Assembly: GCA_034231615.1 (NCBI GenBank)
Contig: CM067317.1
Location: 44,063,531-44,127,530 of the forward strand
Length of the DNA stretch: 64,000 bases
Source: Meghimatium bilineatum
Lineage: Eukaryota; Mollusca; Gastropoda; Stylommatophora; Philomycidae
Direction of reading: 5' to 3'
The notes beneath the pieces are model-generated. The model was not told the origin of the DNA. It searched no databases and saw only the letters and a program-made list of their open reading frames with translations. Shown piece after piece: positions 36,001 through 38,599 of this stretch (positions within the stretch are counted from its first letter, which is position 1; every line of letters starts with the position of its first letter). The position numbers and the translations under genes are program-made.

Positions 36001-37524
36001 CATTCCTGCACCTTGTAGACAACACAAATACTGACTGTGTGGTCTGTTCAGATCAGTCAAAGAAGCCCCACCAGACTCAGTACGTGTGCAGAGCATGCCA
36101 GGTCACTCTGTGCCCATATCCCTGCTTCCATAGATACCACATATTACTAAATTTCAAACGTCTGAGCAAATTGATTGTACGTCTGAGCTGCACAACAAGT
36201 AGGAGAACTGCACAGCCAGTAGGTGTATTCCAGAGCCGCATGGCCAGTGGGTAAGTCATTTGTGTTTGGTTGTTATTATGTAATTTAAAATAAACATTTT
36301 CTTCACCTCTTCATAACATCATCCGTAGGACACATAAAAAAACGAATTACACACCCATTTGCGGTTTTTAATTCAGCATTTAAATGTGCTGAAATTATTT
36401 TAAAAGATTTAATAATAAAAAAGTTATTGCGTTTTCCAAAAACCCATGTCTTGTTTTTGTTGGTTCTTTGTGAAAAAACTGTCTTCGCCTCTTGTACAAA
36501 CCTTGGGTAGGATACAATTAAAAATTAAAATTACACTCTTTTGCGGTTTTCAATTCTGTATTTAAATGTGTTGAAATTATTTTAAAAGTTCTAAATAATA
36601 AAAAAGTTATTGCACTTTCAAAAAAAAAAGTACACACATTTGTGGTATTCAATTCTGCATTTACATGCGCAAAAGAATATTTTAAAATCTTGAACAACAA
36701 AAAAGTTATTGCATTTCCTTAACACCAACCAGAAAAGATGCAAAATCTCCACACAAAAAAGAATCCGGTGGCAGGAAGACGTTTTGATTTTATTAATCTG
36801 GCTTGGTAAAGGTTAAGTATCTACAGGTCATAACTACAAAAAATCATATCTTTATACTCCTGTAGGCTAATGTCAGCATGTGCTAATATAACCGAAATAG
36901 TAGAAGTAGGCACAAGTGGAACAGAATGAGGAGCATATTCAACAAAGAGAGTCACAAGAACCACTATGCATATATTTCAATATCTGATGGGGGAAACTAA
37001 GCACCTATGGGCCATGTATCAGTAAGTGAATAGAGGATTACATCAGTTACTGACAGAGTAAAGGTAATGAGAGAGAATAGAGGATTGCAGCAATTCTTGA
37101 CAGCAATGAGAGTGAATAAAAGATTGCAGCAGTTATTAACAGAGAGTAAAGGCAATGAGAGAGAATAGATTATTACAGCAGTTATTAGCAAGGTAAAAGC
37201 AATGAGAGAGAATAGAGAAATACAACAGGTATTGACAGAGAATAAAGGCAACGAGAGAGAATAGATTACAGCAGTTATTGACAGAGAATTAAGGCAATGA
37301 GAGAGAATAGAAGATTGCATCAGTTATTGACAGAGAGTAAAGGCAATGAGACAAAGAAAATATGAAGTGTGCTTACCCATAGCCATCAGGTATACCACTA
37401 GATAAGTCCGTTGGAACACACTAAATGCAGCATCGCTAACAGCTGGTATAGCTGCACGGGTAGCCAAGTACAGTAAGGCACATATGACAGTTAGTATGTA
37501 GAACCCACCCAGAAATATGTCCAT
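2971..37524 (-). CDS. MFSD5: MFSD5-like molybdate-anion transporter gene, 12 coding exons
   Basis: Membrane transporter of the major facilitator superfamily. Vertebrate MFSD5 is described as a molybdate-anion transporter; the activity of this copy is inferred. Exons: 37524-37377, 29939-29795, 28374-28314, 25975-25868, 20022-19904, 16633-16497, 15164-14986, 13927-13857, 11766-11712, 5848-5746, 5092-5025, 3054-2971. They total 1278 nt, 425 aa plus stop, with every junction in phase. Family landmarks in order: DWLQGPHVYALYE (residues 52-64), the MFS motif GSFADRYGRR (92-101), IGRLLGG and FESWLV (E4), LFEGAMYCFVLEWTP (E7), FMVSLMIGSS (E7/E8), VFETCVGIFWPSMGTMRGKY (E10) and MNIFRIPLN (E11). No frameshift or internal stop is visible, so the gene looks functional. 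Its introns are filled with transposon remains. Least certain are the true 5' end and whether E12 is last. Confidence 0.92.
3290..4440. mobile_element. piggyBac-associated repeat, copy 1, split by a LINE
   Basis: Shares TGAATCGGGTTTTATG, TAAAATCATTATGAATTGTG and CACACCTCTTGTATC, plus the A-rich end ATTATTGCGTTTTCAAAA, with 39830-40560, 45290-46150 and the 3' part of the piggyBac relic at 35343-36800. It has no coding capacity of its own. Confidence 0.65.
3578..3986 (+). mobile_element. 5'-truncated RTE-like LINE insertion with target-site duplication
   Basis: Flanked by ATAGACCTAA at 3568-3577 and 3987-3996 (perfect 10-bp TSD), with a GAATGAATGAAT tail. It encodes the C-terminal end with IRRITNTHW, RKRRWSYIGHVLRAD and KRDRGKPKETLRRT, which is open over about 90 codons. 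It sits inside the piggyBac-associated repeat and so is younger than it. Confidence 0.88.
4441..4790. repeat. tRNA-like SINE fragment with poly-A, and G-run
   Basis: A17 at about 4597-4613, then on the minus strand a GCATAGCGGTTAAG-type A box (about 4658-4675) and a degenerate B box. A poly-G tract lies at 4793-4812. Confidence 0.45.
4826..5015. repeat. Minisatellite, 43-bp unit, next to MFSD5 exon 11
   Basis: Four copies of CATCAACTGTTACATATTCA followed by ACAATTACCCAT, starting at 4826, 4869, 4912 and about 4955. The array ends about 10 bp from the exon 11 donor. Confidence 0.92.
5025..5092 (-). CDS. MFSD5: MFSD5-like exon 11
   Basis: Acceptor TTCTCAG|CA and donor CAG|GTAAGA. Encodes (T)RATTMNIFRIPLNLIVVVIL LQ, matching the N.FR.PL motif of the family. 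A 43-bp-period array touches the donor side. Confidence 0.94.
5100..5560. other. Intron 10, no further feature
   Basis: AT-rich intron sequence. A possible degraded tRNA-like SINE lies at 5445-5510 (GGTATTGAACCACAACC). I see nothing else. Confidence 0.35.
5570..5740. repeat. Minisatellite, about 37-bp degenerate unit, next to MFSD5 exon 10
   Basis: Copies of TTGACTGACAGACAACATAA with AGAGTAAG(C/T) segments. The array runs up to the exon 10 donor at 5745. Confidence 0.85.
5746..5848 (-). CDS. MFSD5: MFSD5-like exon 10
   Basis: Acceptor TTGACAG|AAT and donor GAGA|GTAAGT. Encodes QLVIFMGFLVFETCVGIFWP then SMGTMRGKYVAEE(T), the strongly conserved helix and loop near the end of MFSD5. A minisatellite begins a few bases into the following intron. 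Confidence 0.95.
6090..6380 (+). repeat. Interspersed repeat C, copy 1
   Basis: Shares GTTGCGTCTGTGGGTCTCAC, GACATGCCGTTATATTGAGG, CTCCTTCAATAGGCATTGCA and GAAGTCTCCTGGATATGAA with 49866-50163 (+), 60728-60870 (+, truncated) and 33965-34190 (-). About 290 bp, non-coding. Confidence 0.85.
6380..7360. other. Intron 9, largely unassigned
   Basis: Contains a short second piece of repeat C-like sequence near 6480-6530 and a triplicated TTAACTCAAATCTG at 7197-7235. No exon is seen. Confidence 0.35.
7363..7575 (+). repeat. SINE-B, copy 1
   Basis: Head GTCAAAGTGACCTAGATG, TTGGATGTATCAGG, GGTGCAGATATCAC, then ACTACATCCTGCTG and a GAATTTGAGAGC..AAGAAG tail. The 3' part is shared with SINE-A. Confidence 0.7.
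7595..7665 (-). repeat. tRNA-like SINE fragment
   Basis: The minus strand shows CATATTGGTTAAGC (A-box-like) and, after a spacer, GAGTTCGATACC (B-box-like). It has tRNA-derived SINE character and no intact tRNA cloverleaf. Confidence 0.5.
8190..8520 (-). mobile_element. LINE 3' fragment, same family as 20100-20880 and 31455-32510
   Basis: The plus strand reads CATCTTTTGCAAGGTCTGCC, ACTTAATCTGTTGTCTTCTC and TCTTATTGTTACTCCCAGAA, the complement of the C-terminal and 3' region of that LINE. It is short and degraded. Confidence 0.65.
8618..8870 (-). repeat. SINE-B, copy 2
   Basis: In reverse orientation: CTTCTTCTGCATTCATTCTC tail, GGATGTAGTCCGGAGAATG, then the SINE-B head with ATGTCACTTTGACCCTATAT and TAGTCACCTCTTACA. 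Confidence 0.75.
8925..9108 (+). mobile_element. mariner-type transposase N-terminal relic
   Basis: Frames shift within it. VYGWGKKCNYGRSSGTNCR then PGQAH resembles the mariner linker (W...F..GRTS..D.PR.G). DIAKHVDISQGSAYHIIHGK is the second helix-turn-helix (IA...GIS.GSAHHIIH). No terminal repeats are seen. It abuts the LINE at 9105. Confidence 0.7.
9105..10345 (+). mobile_element. RNase H-bearing LINE fragment (I/Jockey-like), degraded
   Basis: In order: the end of a reverse transcriptase (STMRYLSVFFDRSLSFREHV, matching YLGV.LD..L.F..H), LGCTRDTSTRAMRYLL, then the RNase H start VIIYTDGSV (about 9733-9760) and PGRMGV*GNERADQLA at about 10040-10092. Stops and frameshifts show it is dead. Relatives lie at 12600-13275, 26290-27060, 28560-28985 and 50585-50760. 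Confidence 0.82.
10370..10830 (-). mobile_element. LINE C-terminal fragment (RTE-like), nearly the same as 18410-18800
   Basis: On the minus strand: TWTLSKTAAKKIN, CYRKILRISWKDK, NIPECWLLNTITKRKLRLFG and KRRPRRWTN. It shares long, nearly identical DNA with 18410-18800 (for example CCAATGAACTCTCTGAACC). Its 3' end abuts the LINE above. Confidence 0.85.
10830..11700. other. Intron 9, unassigned
   Basis: A short ATC triplet run lies at 10867-10881. Otherwise this is AT-rich intron with no exon-like segment on either strand. A stretch around 10905-11120 is open on the plus strand but has no recognisable motif. Confidence 0.35.
11712..11766 (-). CDS. MFSD5: MFSD5-like exon 9 (micro-exon)
   Basis: A 55-nt exon with a strong pyrimidine tract, CTCCCAG|A, and donor AAAGGT|GTAAGT. 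Encodes (R)CVLFVAALSLMTPIVYKG, one membrane helix. A GT three bases earlier would break phase with exon 10. Confidence 0.85.
12010..12900 (+). mobile_element. LINE 3'-region duplicates with C-terminal zinc knuckle
   Basis: 12010-12440 and 12750-12900 share GATAAATGGAACA, TATCACACAATG, CATGAGCACATGGACC and ACCAGCAACCAGTC-like blocks. At 12665-12745 the plus strand reads CTHPYETVNHHLFKCPVLEE, the C..H..C knuckle that follows RNase H in such LINEs. A SINE-A copy has inserted at 12091-12249. Confidence 0.65.
12091..12249 (-). repeat. SINE-A, copy 1, with 12-bp TSD
   Basis: Flanked by GAACAACCTATA at 12079-12090 and 12250-12261. In reverse orientation it starts with a TTCTTCTTCTTCTTC tail and ends at GTCTTCAGTG. 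Confidence 0.92.
12960..13275 (+). mobile_element. RNase H-LINE relic
   Basis: TYIPCNAEVRDNERVDILIA aligns with the RNase H signature (VPGHAGVRGNERADQLA) of the 9.1-10.3 kb element, followed by AVIEKK and RRDVIRAV. The catalytic Asp of GNERAD is kept as D, but the surrounding residues have drifted. Confidence 0.65.
13390..13450 (+). repeat. tRNA-like SINE fragment with B box
   Basis: AAGTGCCAGCTGAACAGACC followed by TGGTTCAAATCCAG contains a B-box GGTTCAAATCC. The same block, with small changes, is at 14515-14580. Confidence 0.6.
13651..13740. repeat. Short dispersed repeat shared with 61060-61130
   Basis: CAACAGAGAGC, CACTTATGGGAATG and GGTTTCTAATCAAGAA also occur in order near 61065-61128. 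Both lie in accessory DNA next to small exons. Confidence 0.55.
13857..13927 (-). CDS. MFSD5: MFSD5-like exon 8
   Basis: Encodes VSLMIGSSLFKLLSKYTSVE then SFM(R). The acceptor is TTTCAG|GTG. The donor AG|GTCTGT is weak, but the phase fits exons 7 and 9 exactly. Confidence 0.88.
14000..14345. repeat. Minisatellite, about 37-bp unit, next to MFSD5 exon 8
   Basis: About nine copies of GGAGATGAATGAACACAAGG plus TGGATAGTGGAGACAAT, with some shortened units. It begins about 75 bp upstream (in gene sense) of exon 8. The long minus-strand open frame through it is a repeat artefact. Confidence 0.92.
14515..14580 (+). repeat. tRNA-like SINE fragment with B box
   Basis: GGATGCCAGTTAAACAGACC followed by TGATTCAAATCCCA, matching 13390-13450. 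Confidence 0.55.
14638..14803 (+). repeat. SINE-A, copy 2
   Basis: Starts GCTGAAGACGGATGTGTCGG and ends AACGCTGAAGAAGAAGAA. It carries the central palindrome AGGACCATGGTCCT. The TSD is unclear. It lies in MFSD5 intron 7. Confidence 0.88.
14986..15164 (-). CDS. MFSD5: MFSD5-like exon 7
   Basis: The largest exon (179 nt), CATCAG|AC to ATG|GTGAGT. Encodes KVMCLGLIQSLFEGAMYCFV, LEWTPSL, a longer acidic loop (IEEEHTD) than in the human protein, then GHIFAAFM. The Q.LFE....F.F.WTP core is a family hallmark. Confidence 0.95.
15190..15860. repeat. Dispersed repeated units beside MFSD5 exon 7
   Basis: AAGGAACATAGAACATTAGA with GTACAAACAATATGTAC recurs at about 15198, 15263 and 15788, with an unrelated spacer between. 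The rest of the intron to 16150 shows no exon. Confidence 0.65.
16150..16235 (-). repeat. tRNA-derived SINE fragment with A and B boxes
   Basis: The minus strand shows TACTGGCATAGTGGTTAAGC (A-box region) and GTCGTAGGTTCAAATTGTTC (B-box region) at tRNA-like spacing. The lack of a closing acceptor stem argues against a real tRNA gene. Confidence 0.7.
16497..16633 (-). CDS. MFSD5: MFSD5-like exon 6
   Basis: Acceptor AAACAG|A and donor GAAG|GTAGGG. Encodes APFDVSMAVLATMVVVIVMT, WTENHGD and AIKALRE. The W.EN.G/D followed by a cytoplasmic loop matches the mid-protein loop of MFSD5. Confidence 0.93.
16715..16890. repeat. Minisatellite, 61-bp unit, three copies, beside MFSD5 exon 6
   Basis: GATTGAAGGTTGTCTGTAAT with ATCTACAACATTCTTGTCAA repeats at about 16721, 16782 and 16843. 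It lies about 85 bp from the exon 6 acceptor. Confidence 0.92.
17085..17220 (-). mobile_element. LINE 3'-end fragment
   Basis: GGTACTACATTGGATGCATC and AGAGTCCTCCAGT..TTTCTATCCTCAAC also occur at 39050-39190 and 47180-47290, where the latter continues into a recognisable RTE-like LINE. Confidence 0.6.
17350..17580 (-). mobile_element. LINE C-terminal scrap
   Basis: The minus strand reads RKDLNIEEEWLLKTIEKPKL, resembling the ...ECWLLNTIAKRKL... tail of the 18410-18800 LINE. Too short to define further. Confidence 0.45.
17860..18410 (+). mobile_element. RTE-like LINE reverse-transcriptase fragment
   Basis: The plus strand reads IRYTDDTVILAESEQKLQTF at about 17873-17932 (YADD box changed to YTDD), then, after an unrelated insert at about 17985-18230, NIQKTKIIIIS. 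It is opposed to the minus-strand LINE that starts at 18410. Confidence 0.75.
18410..19260 (-). mobile_element. RTE-like LINE fragment, minus strand
   Basis: In gene order from high coordinates: CLNYQTIALISQASKIMRNI and KLEINKIQAGFRLGRGT (19034-19200), FIDCSKAFDCAQHQKLWE (about 18930-18985), then the C-terminal end WLLNTIAKRKLHLFGHIHRH (18524-18760). The YADD section is missing, so the element carries an internal deletion. Confidence 0.85.
19375..19830 (+). mobile_element. RTE-like LINE C-terminal fragment
   Basis: LMYGSETWTINKKLEEIIDA, IYRRIRRTS and SLQRWHSM on the plus strand with stops. Same family as 1480-1850. Confidence 0.75.
19904..20022 (-). CDS. MFSD5: MFSD5-like exon 5
   Basis: Acceptor AAACAG|CGT and donor TATGT|GTAAGT, leaving in phase 2. 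Encodes RGFDSSLLGNIFSLGVLGNS then VVAILAGLVAQKFADTFGY(V), the next transmembrane pair. Confidence 0.92.
20100..20890 (-). mobile_element. RTE-like LINE fragment
   Basis: The minus strand encodes MKEFTYLGSIISSNGKNTKE, ALYKMIITPSLCYQCQKWTL and ERKLVAIEMICLCGI, the thumb and C-terminal part of an RTE-like protein. It ends at a region also found at 8190-8520 and 31455-31790. Confidence 0.85.
20900..21965 (-). mobile_element. RTE-like LINE fragment with YADD box
   Basis: The minus strand gives INNLRYADDTVLIAESQEHL (21820-21885), SFKYFGTLITSDG, IQPVLLYGSEAWTINK and EMWFIRRMLRIP (21384-21665). A frameshift separates the two halves. This is a different subfamily from 20100-20890, which it directly adjoins. 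Confidence 0.88.
21965..22790 (-). mobile_element. Jockey/I-like LINE reverse-transcriptase fragment
   Basis: In order on the minus strand: AYDKVW (about 22770), a GGKMF..W segment, FINNLAKHCN and ELFVDDLAISITDK (22480-22540), WKLKINTLKT, YFGVKTRWTTKTTKLKDHKE, KRLASTNWG, then DYILPLQTIAST and KNKALRLICGGMRSTPTAVC. It shows several frameshifts. The FVDDLA box and the ALR..GG..TP motif place it with RNase H-bearing non-LTR elements. Confidence 0.85.
23540..23695 (+). repeat. Interspersed repeat D, copy 2
   Basis: CAACTGTCTTGTCAGTGGTT, CCAGAGCATGAGCTT and CTACTTCCTGGTAGCTGG, shared with 2615-2745 and 31078-31235 (inverted). Confidence 0.65.
23725..23885 (+). repeat. SINE-A, copy 3, with 11-bp TSD
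   Basis: Flanked by GATTTCAAACC at 23714-23724 and 23886-23896. Body from GCCGAAGACAGATGTGTTGG to ACACTGAAGAAGAA. Confidence 0.93.
23900..25000. other. MFSD5 intron 4, largely unassigned
   Basis: A weak tRNA-SINE-like patch lies at 23900-23955 (GTGGATTTGAAACCTGGGTC). The rest is AT-rich with no exon or known repeat. Confidence 0.35.
25001..25500. repeat. Minisatellite, 70-bp unit, seven near-identical copies
   Basis: Unit starts at 25001, 25071, 25141, 25211, 25281, 25351 and 25421, with a broken copy at 25491. Each holds CATCAAAGAGTCTTGGGTTA then GGTACTTTTGATGCTGGTCA. Copies differ at only one or two positions, so the array is young. It lies about 370 bp from MFSD5 exon 4. Confidence 0.97.
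25868..25975 (-). CDS. MFSD5: MFSD5-like exon 4
   Basis: A 108-nt phase-0 exon, CTGCAG|CAT to AAG|GTATGA. Encodes a helix with MIGRLLGGTATSILYSAFES and ends WLVCEHNK. The GR.LGG....L.FS.FE.W pattern is diagnostic of the family. Confidence 0.95.
26290..27060 (-). mobile_element. RNase H-LINE fragment, minus strand
   Basis: KNAVIIYTEVSVIFHQRCAW (26870-26940; TDGSV changed to TEVSV) and ITFIFVPGDAGVEGNEQAET (26605-26665), matching the 9.1-10.3 kb relative. Frames are broken between them. Confidence 0.8.
27400..27640. repeat. Short tandem motif region around CTTGATCTACTGT
   Basis: CAGTCTTGATCTACTGT-type units recur irregularly from about 26247 to 27720, with TCAAGTTGTCTT between them. A tRNA-like SINE patch (GGTACCACAAGGGTCTGAG) lies near 27440. 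Confidence 0.6.
27719..27873 (+). repeat. SINE-A, copy 4, with 10-bp TSD
   Basis: Flanked by TCTACTGTGC at 27709-27718 and 27874-27883; the flanks are part of the local repeat, so the TSD is less diagnostic here. It is one of the better-preserved copies, running CGCCGAAGACGGATGAATCG to GAACGCTGAAGAAGAA. Confidence 0.9.
27985..28235 (-). repeat. SINE-B, copy 3
   Basis: GTTCATTCTCAAACTTCTGC, GTAGTCCTGAGAAC, GTGTTGTGTCATGG, then the B head with CTGTGTCCCTTTGACCCT and TTAGTCACCTCTTATG. Confidence 0.78.
28314..28374 (-). CDS. MFSD5: MFSD5-like exon 3
   Basis: A 61-nt exon between TTTCAG and AAG|GTAAGT. Encodes (Y)GRRTNCVLYGVLYGAACITK and completes the D-R-x-G-R-R motif. Human MFSD5 has a closely similar stretch after its motif. 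Confidence 0.95.
28560..28985 (+). mobile_element. RNase H-LINE fragment, plus strand
   Basis: With stops: HCILKFRKKK, then CSAWDFTANCIEKTIKEECD and TTSSMTMGTM. It is colinear with 9440-9900 (STAQCTGKMIREES, ITSSMTMKIM). Confidence 0.75.
29060..29370. repeat. Minisatellite, 43-bp unit, six copies, carrying 5' splice-site-like motifs
   Basis: CAACTTACTATTTGCTGTAG with TGTATTGTATTGTCTGTCAT starts at about 29105, 29148, 29191 and so on. Read on the gene strand each unit contains AATAGTAAGTTG, like the real exon 2 donor AGATAGTAAGTTT at 29797-29785. Confidence 0.93.
29795..29939 (-). CDS. MFSD5: MFSD5-like exon 2
   Basis: Acceptor TTTCAG|CT and donor AGATA|GTAAGT. Encodes GDWLQGPHVYALYESYGM, then VAGFGSSMIVGTIVGSFADR, which opens the MFS loop motif. 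It enters in phase 1 and leaves in phase 2 (Tyr split with exon 3). Confidence 0.95.
30070..30215. repeat. Minisatellite, about 40-bp unit
   Basis: Four degenerate copies of GCAACCTCCAAGAGCCCCAG with a GTGGTGGGC-like spacer. Confidence 0.8.
30215..30680. other. MFSD5 intron 1, unassigned
   Basis: No exon, RNA or known repeat is recognised. Confidence 0.3.
30685..30858 (+). repeat. SINE-B, copy 4
   Basis: GATCAAAGTGACCTGTATGT, GTCAGATATGTCAAG, AAATATCACAGCTAAGTTG, then ACATTCTGCTT and GAGTTTGAGAATAAACACAG with AAGAAAA. Confidence 0.78.
31078..31235 (-). repeat. Interspersed repeat D, copy 3
   Basis: Inverted relative to 2615-2745 and 23540-23695: GAGATGGTTGAGGAATGCAT, CTGAGCAGGTAG, GTCACCCACTGACTAGG. 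Confidence 0.6.
31455..32510 (-). mobile_element. RTE-like LINE fragment
   Basis: In order on the minus strand: FITYIDHN, LLFAGDQALVASSEELQRQI (the FADD box reads FAGD), TFNMKINIEKTEIT, TEFTYLGSNITTDGKSSKEI, LFKMIIIPTLCYQSQTWTTT. It continues into the 3' region shared with 8190-8520 and 20100-20480. Loss of the catalytic Asp shows it is dead. Confidence 0.87.
32520..33960. other. MFSD5 intron 1, mostly unassigned
   Basis: Holds a direct CTAGTTGCATGTC repeat (32707-32733), an 18-G run at about 33175-33192, and a GGAGG-rich patch at 33015-33050. No exon is recognised. Confidence 0.4.
33965..34190 (-). repeat. Interspersed repeat C, copy 2 (inverted)
   Basis: TGTTTGTTTGAGAACCACAG, CAGGAGACCAGCTTTCTGC, TTAGTGCAATGCCTACTGAA and CTCAATATAATGGCATGTCA are the complement of the 6090-6380 copy. 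Confidence 0.82.
34458..34660. mobile_element. Foldback MITE with perfect 19-bp terminal inverted repeats
   Basis: GTTTCCAATTAGTGCCTAC at 34458-34476 is exactly inverted at 34642-34660. The centre holds a second hairpin (GGTTAGTTATG / CATAACTAATCC, 34543-34572). It is 203 bp, AT-rich and non-coding. I could not fix a target-site duplication. Confidence 0.85.
35000..35115 (-). mobile_element. LINE 3'-end scrap
   Basis: CCAGTCCTTGATATTATCCA and GTCTTCTTCTTGCCACTTTG resemble the RTE-like 3' region at 47220-47300. Confidence 0.4.
35343..36800 (+). mobile_element. piggyBac transposase relic with its flanks
   Basis: The plus strand reads an acidic N-terminus (MDADSDEEETVPLTDADITP, 35479 on), then, after a frameshift, FCLFITEDILNMLVTETNYY and VKLWKEVTADEMTAFVAF. 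A short piece MPGFRNVMSRNRF and HLVDNTN follows, then the C-terminal zinc-binding region VCRACQVTLCPYPCFHRYH (36080-36150). The catalytic DDD core between these is deleted, so the element is dead. The 3' flank to 36800 repeats a TTTGCGG..TTATTGC block three times and ends in GAATCCGGTGGCAGGAAGAC, shared with 46100-46125. It lies in MFSD5 intron 1. Confidence 0.88.
36800..37015. other. Intron 1, unassigned
   Basis: No feature recognised. Confidence 0.3.
37020..37345. repeat. Minisatellite, about 55-60-bp degenerate unit, next to MFSD5 exon 1
   Basis: GCAATGAGAGAGAATAGA with TTACAGCAGTTATTGACAGA repeats about six times. It ends about 30 bp from the exon 1 donor (37376). Confidence 0.9.
37377..37524 (-). 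CDS. MFSD5: MFSD5-like exon 1 (start codon)
   Basis: Starts MDIFLGGFYILTVICALLYL, a first membrane segment. It continues FSVFQRTYLVVYLMAM, matching the second helix region of MFSD5. The donor is ATGG|GTAAGC at 37377/37376, phase 1. Two bases before the ATG is CCCAG, so a 5' UTR intron is possible. A mariner element begins 80 bp upstream, at 37605. Confidence 0.88.
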
Positions 37525-37569
37525 GTCTGGGCTTACAGATGTAGATCATTCATCTATAGAATAAACATT

Positions 37570-37604
37570 GATATATATATATATATATATAATATATCTA
37601 TATA
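37570..37604. repeat. (TA)n target region of the mariner, left side
   Basis: ATATATAATATATCTATATA occurs on both sides of the mariner (37570-37604 and 38534-38580). Confidence 0.9.
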
Positions 37605-38533
37605 CAAGGCGTGTTCAAATGAAAACGGGACTTGTGGATTTATTTAAAAAGTATCATACGCAATTTAATATTTTCAACGGAATTGAACAAAGCAACCATT
37701 TGTGAATAAGAATGCCTGGGTTCATCAGAAAAAATCTCCGTATGCATTTAGGCAAGCATCCCACTGTTTAGGTAGACGTCGAATGCGTCCGAGAAAAAGT
37801 TGCGTGGCTGTTCTCTGAACCATGTGGTCACCGCTGTCTTCACGTCTGCGTCGCTGTTGAATCGCTGTCCCTTTAGTGCTTTCTTCAACGGTCCGAACAA
37901 ATGGAAATCACACGGGGATAAATCGGGACTATAGGCTGGGTGATGAAGAACTTCCCAATTCTTCTTTGCCAATGTTTCCTGCACAATTTTTGCGACGTGC
38001 GGACGAGCGTTGTCGTGGAGAAGAATGACACCTTGAGAAAGTCTGCCTGGTCGCTTAGCCTTGATGGCCTTATGCAGCTTGTCTAAAGTGTCTTTATAAT
38101 GGGCGGCATTGATGTTGACACCAGGTTCCTTAAAATCAGTCAACAAAAGCCCTTCATGGTCAAAAAATGCAGTCACCATAACCTTCCCAGCAGAAACCTC
38201 CGTCTTTAAACATACGCACCCACTCCATCACTCTGGTCCTCGACAAACATTTGTCACCATATGCTGCCTTCATTCTCCGATGAATGTCTACTGCTTGACA
38301 TCCTTCAAATGAAAGAAACTGGATCACAGCACGCTGATTCACTTTGGACGGGTTCGGAATCACACCCGCCATATTGTTAACAGTCTTCTGCAGCACATAT
38401 GCATGCTGGGAAGATGAACACGTGACCGTATGTAAATTATTGGATACTCATTACTAGTGCAAAATGTCATCAATATCAGTGCGCTCTATCACGCGTGGTG
38501 TAACAAGTCCCGTTTTCATTTGAACACGCCTCG
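37605..38533 (-). mobile_element. mariner element, internally deleted, with 30-bp terminal inverted repeats
   Basis: The ends are C(A/G)AGGCGTGTTCAAATGAA continuing AACGGGACTTG, 30 bp with one mismatch, flanked by TA in a (TA)n context. The minus-strand transposase keeps an N-terminal HTH (INRRAVIQFLSFEG-like, then MEWVRMFKDGG, start near 38396) and the C-terminal half: FFDHEGLLLTDF, LLHDNARPHVAKIVQE, HHPAYSPDLSPCDFHLFGPL. The spacing between the last two catalytic Asp residues is 34, as in mariner. The middle, with the first catalytic Asp, is missing and the halves are out of frame. At 929 bp it is shorter than the usual 1.3 kb. It lies 80 bp upstream of the MFSD5 start codon. Confidence 0.95.
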
Positions 38534-38599
38534 TATATATAATATATCTATATATATATAATATATCTATATATATATTTTCTTCATAGAATAAAAGTT

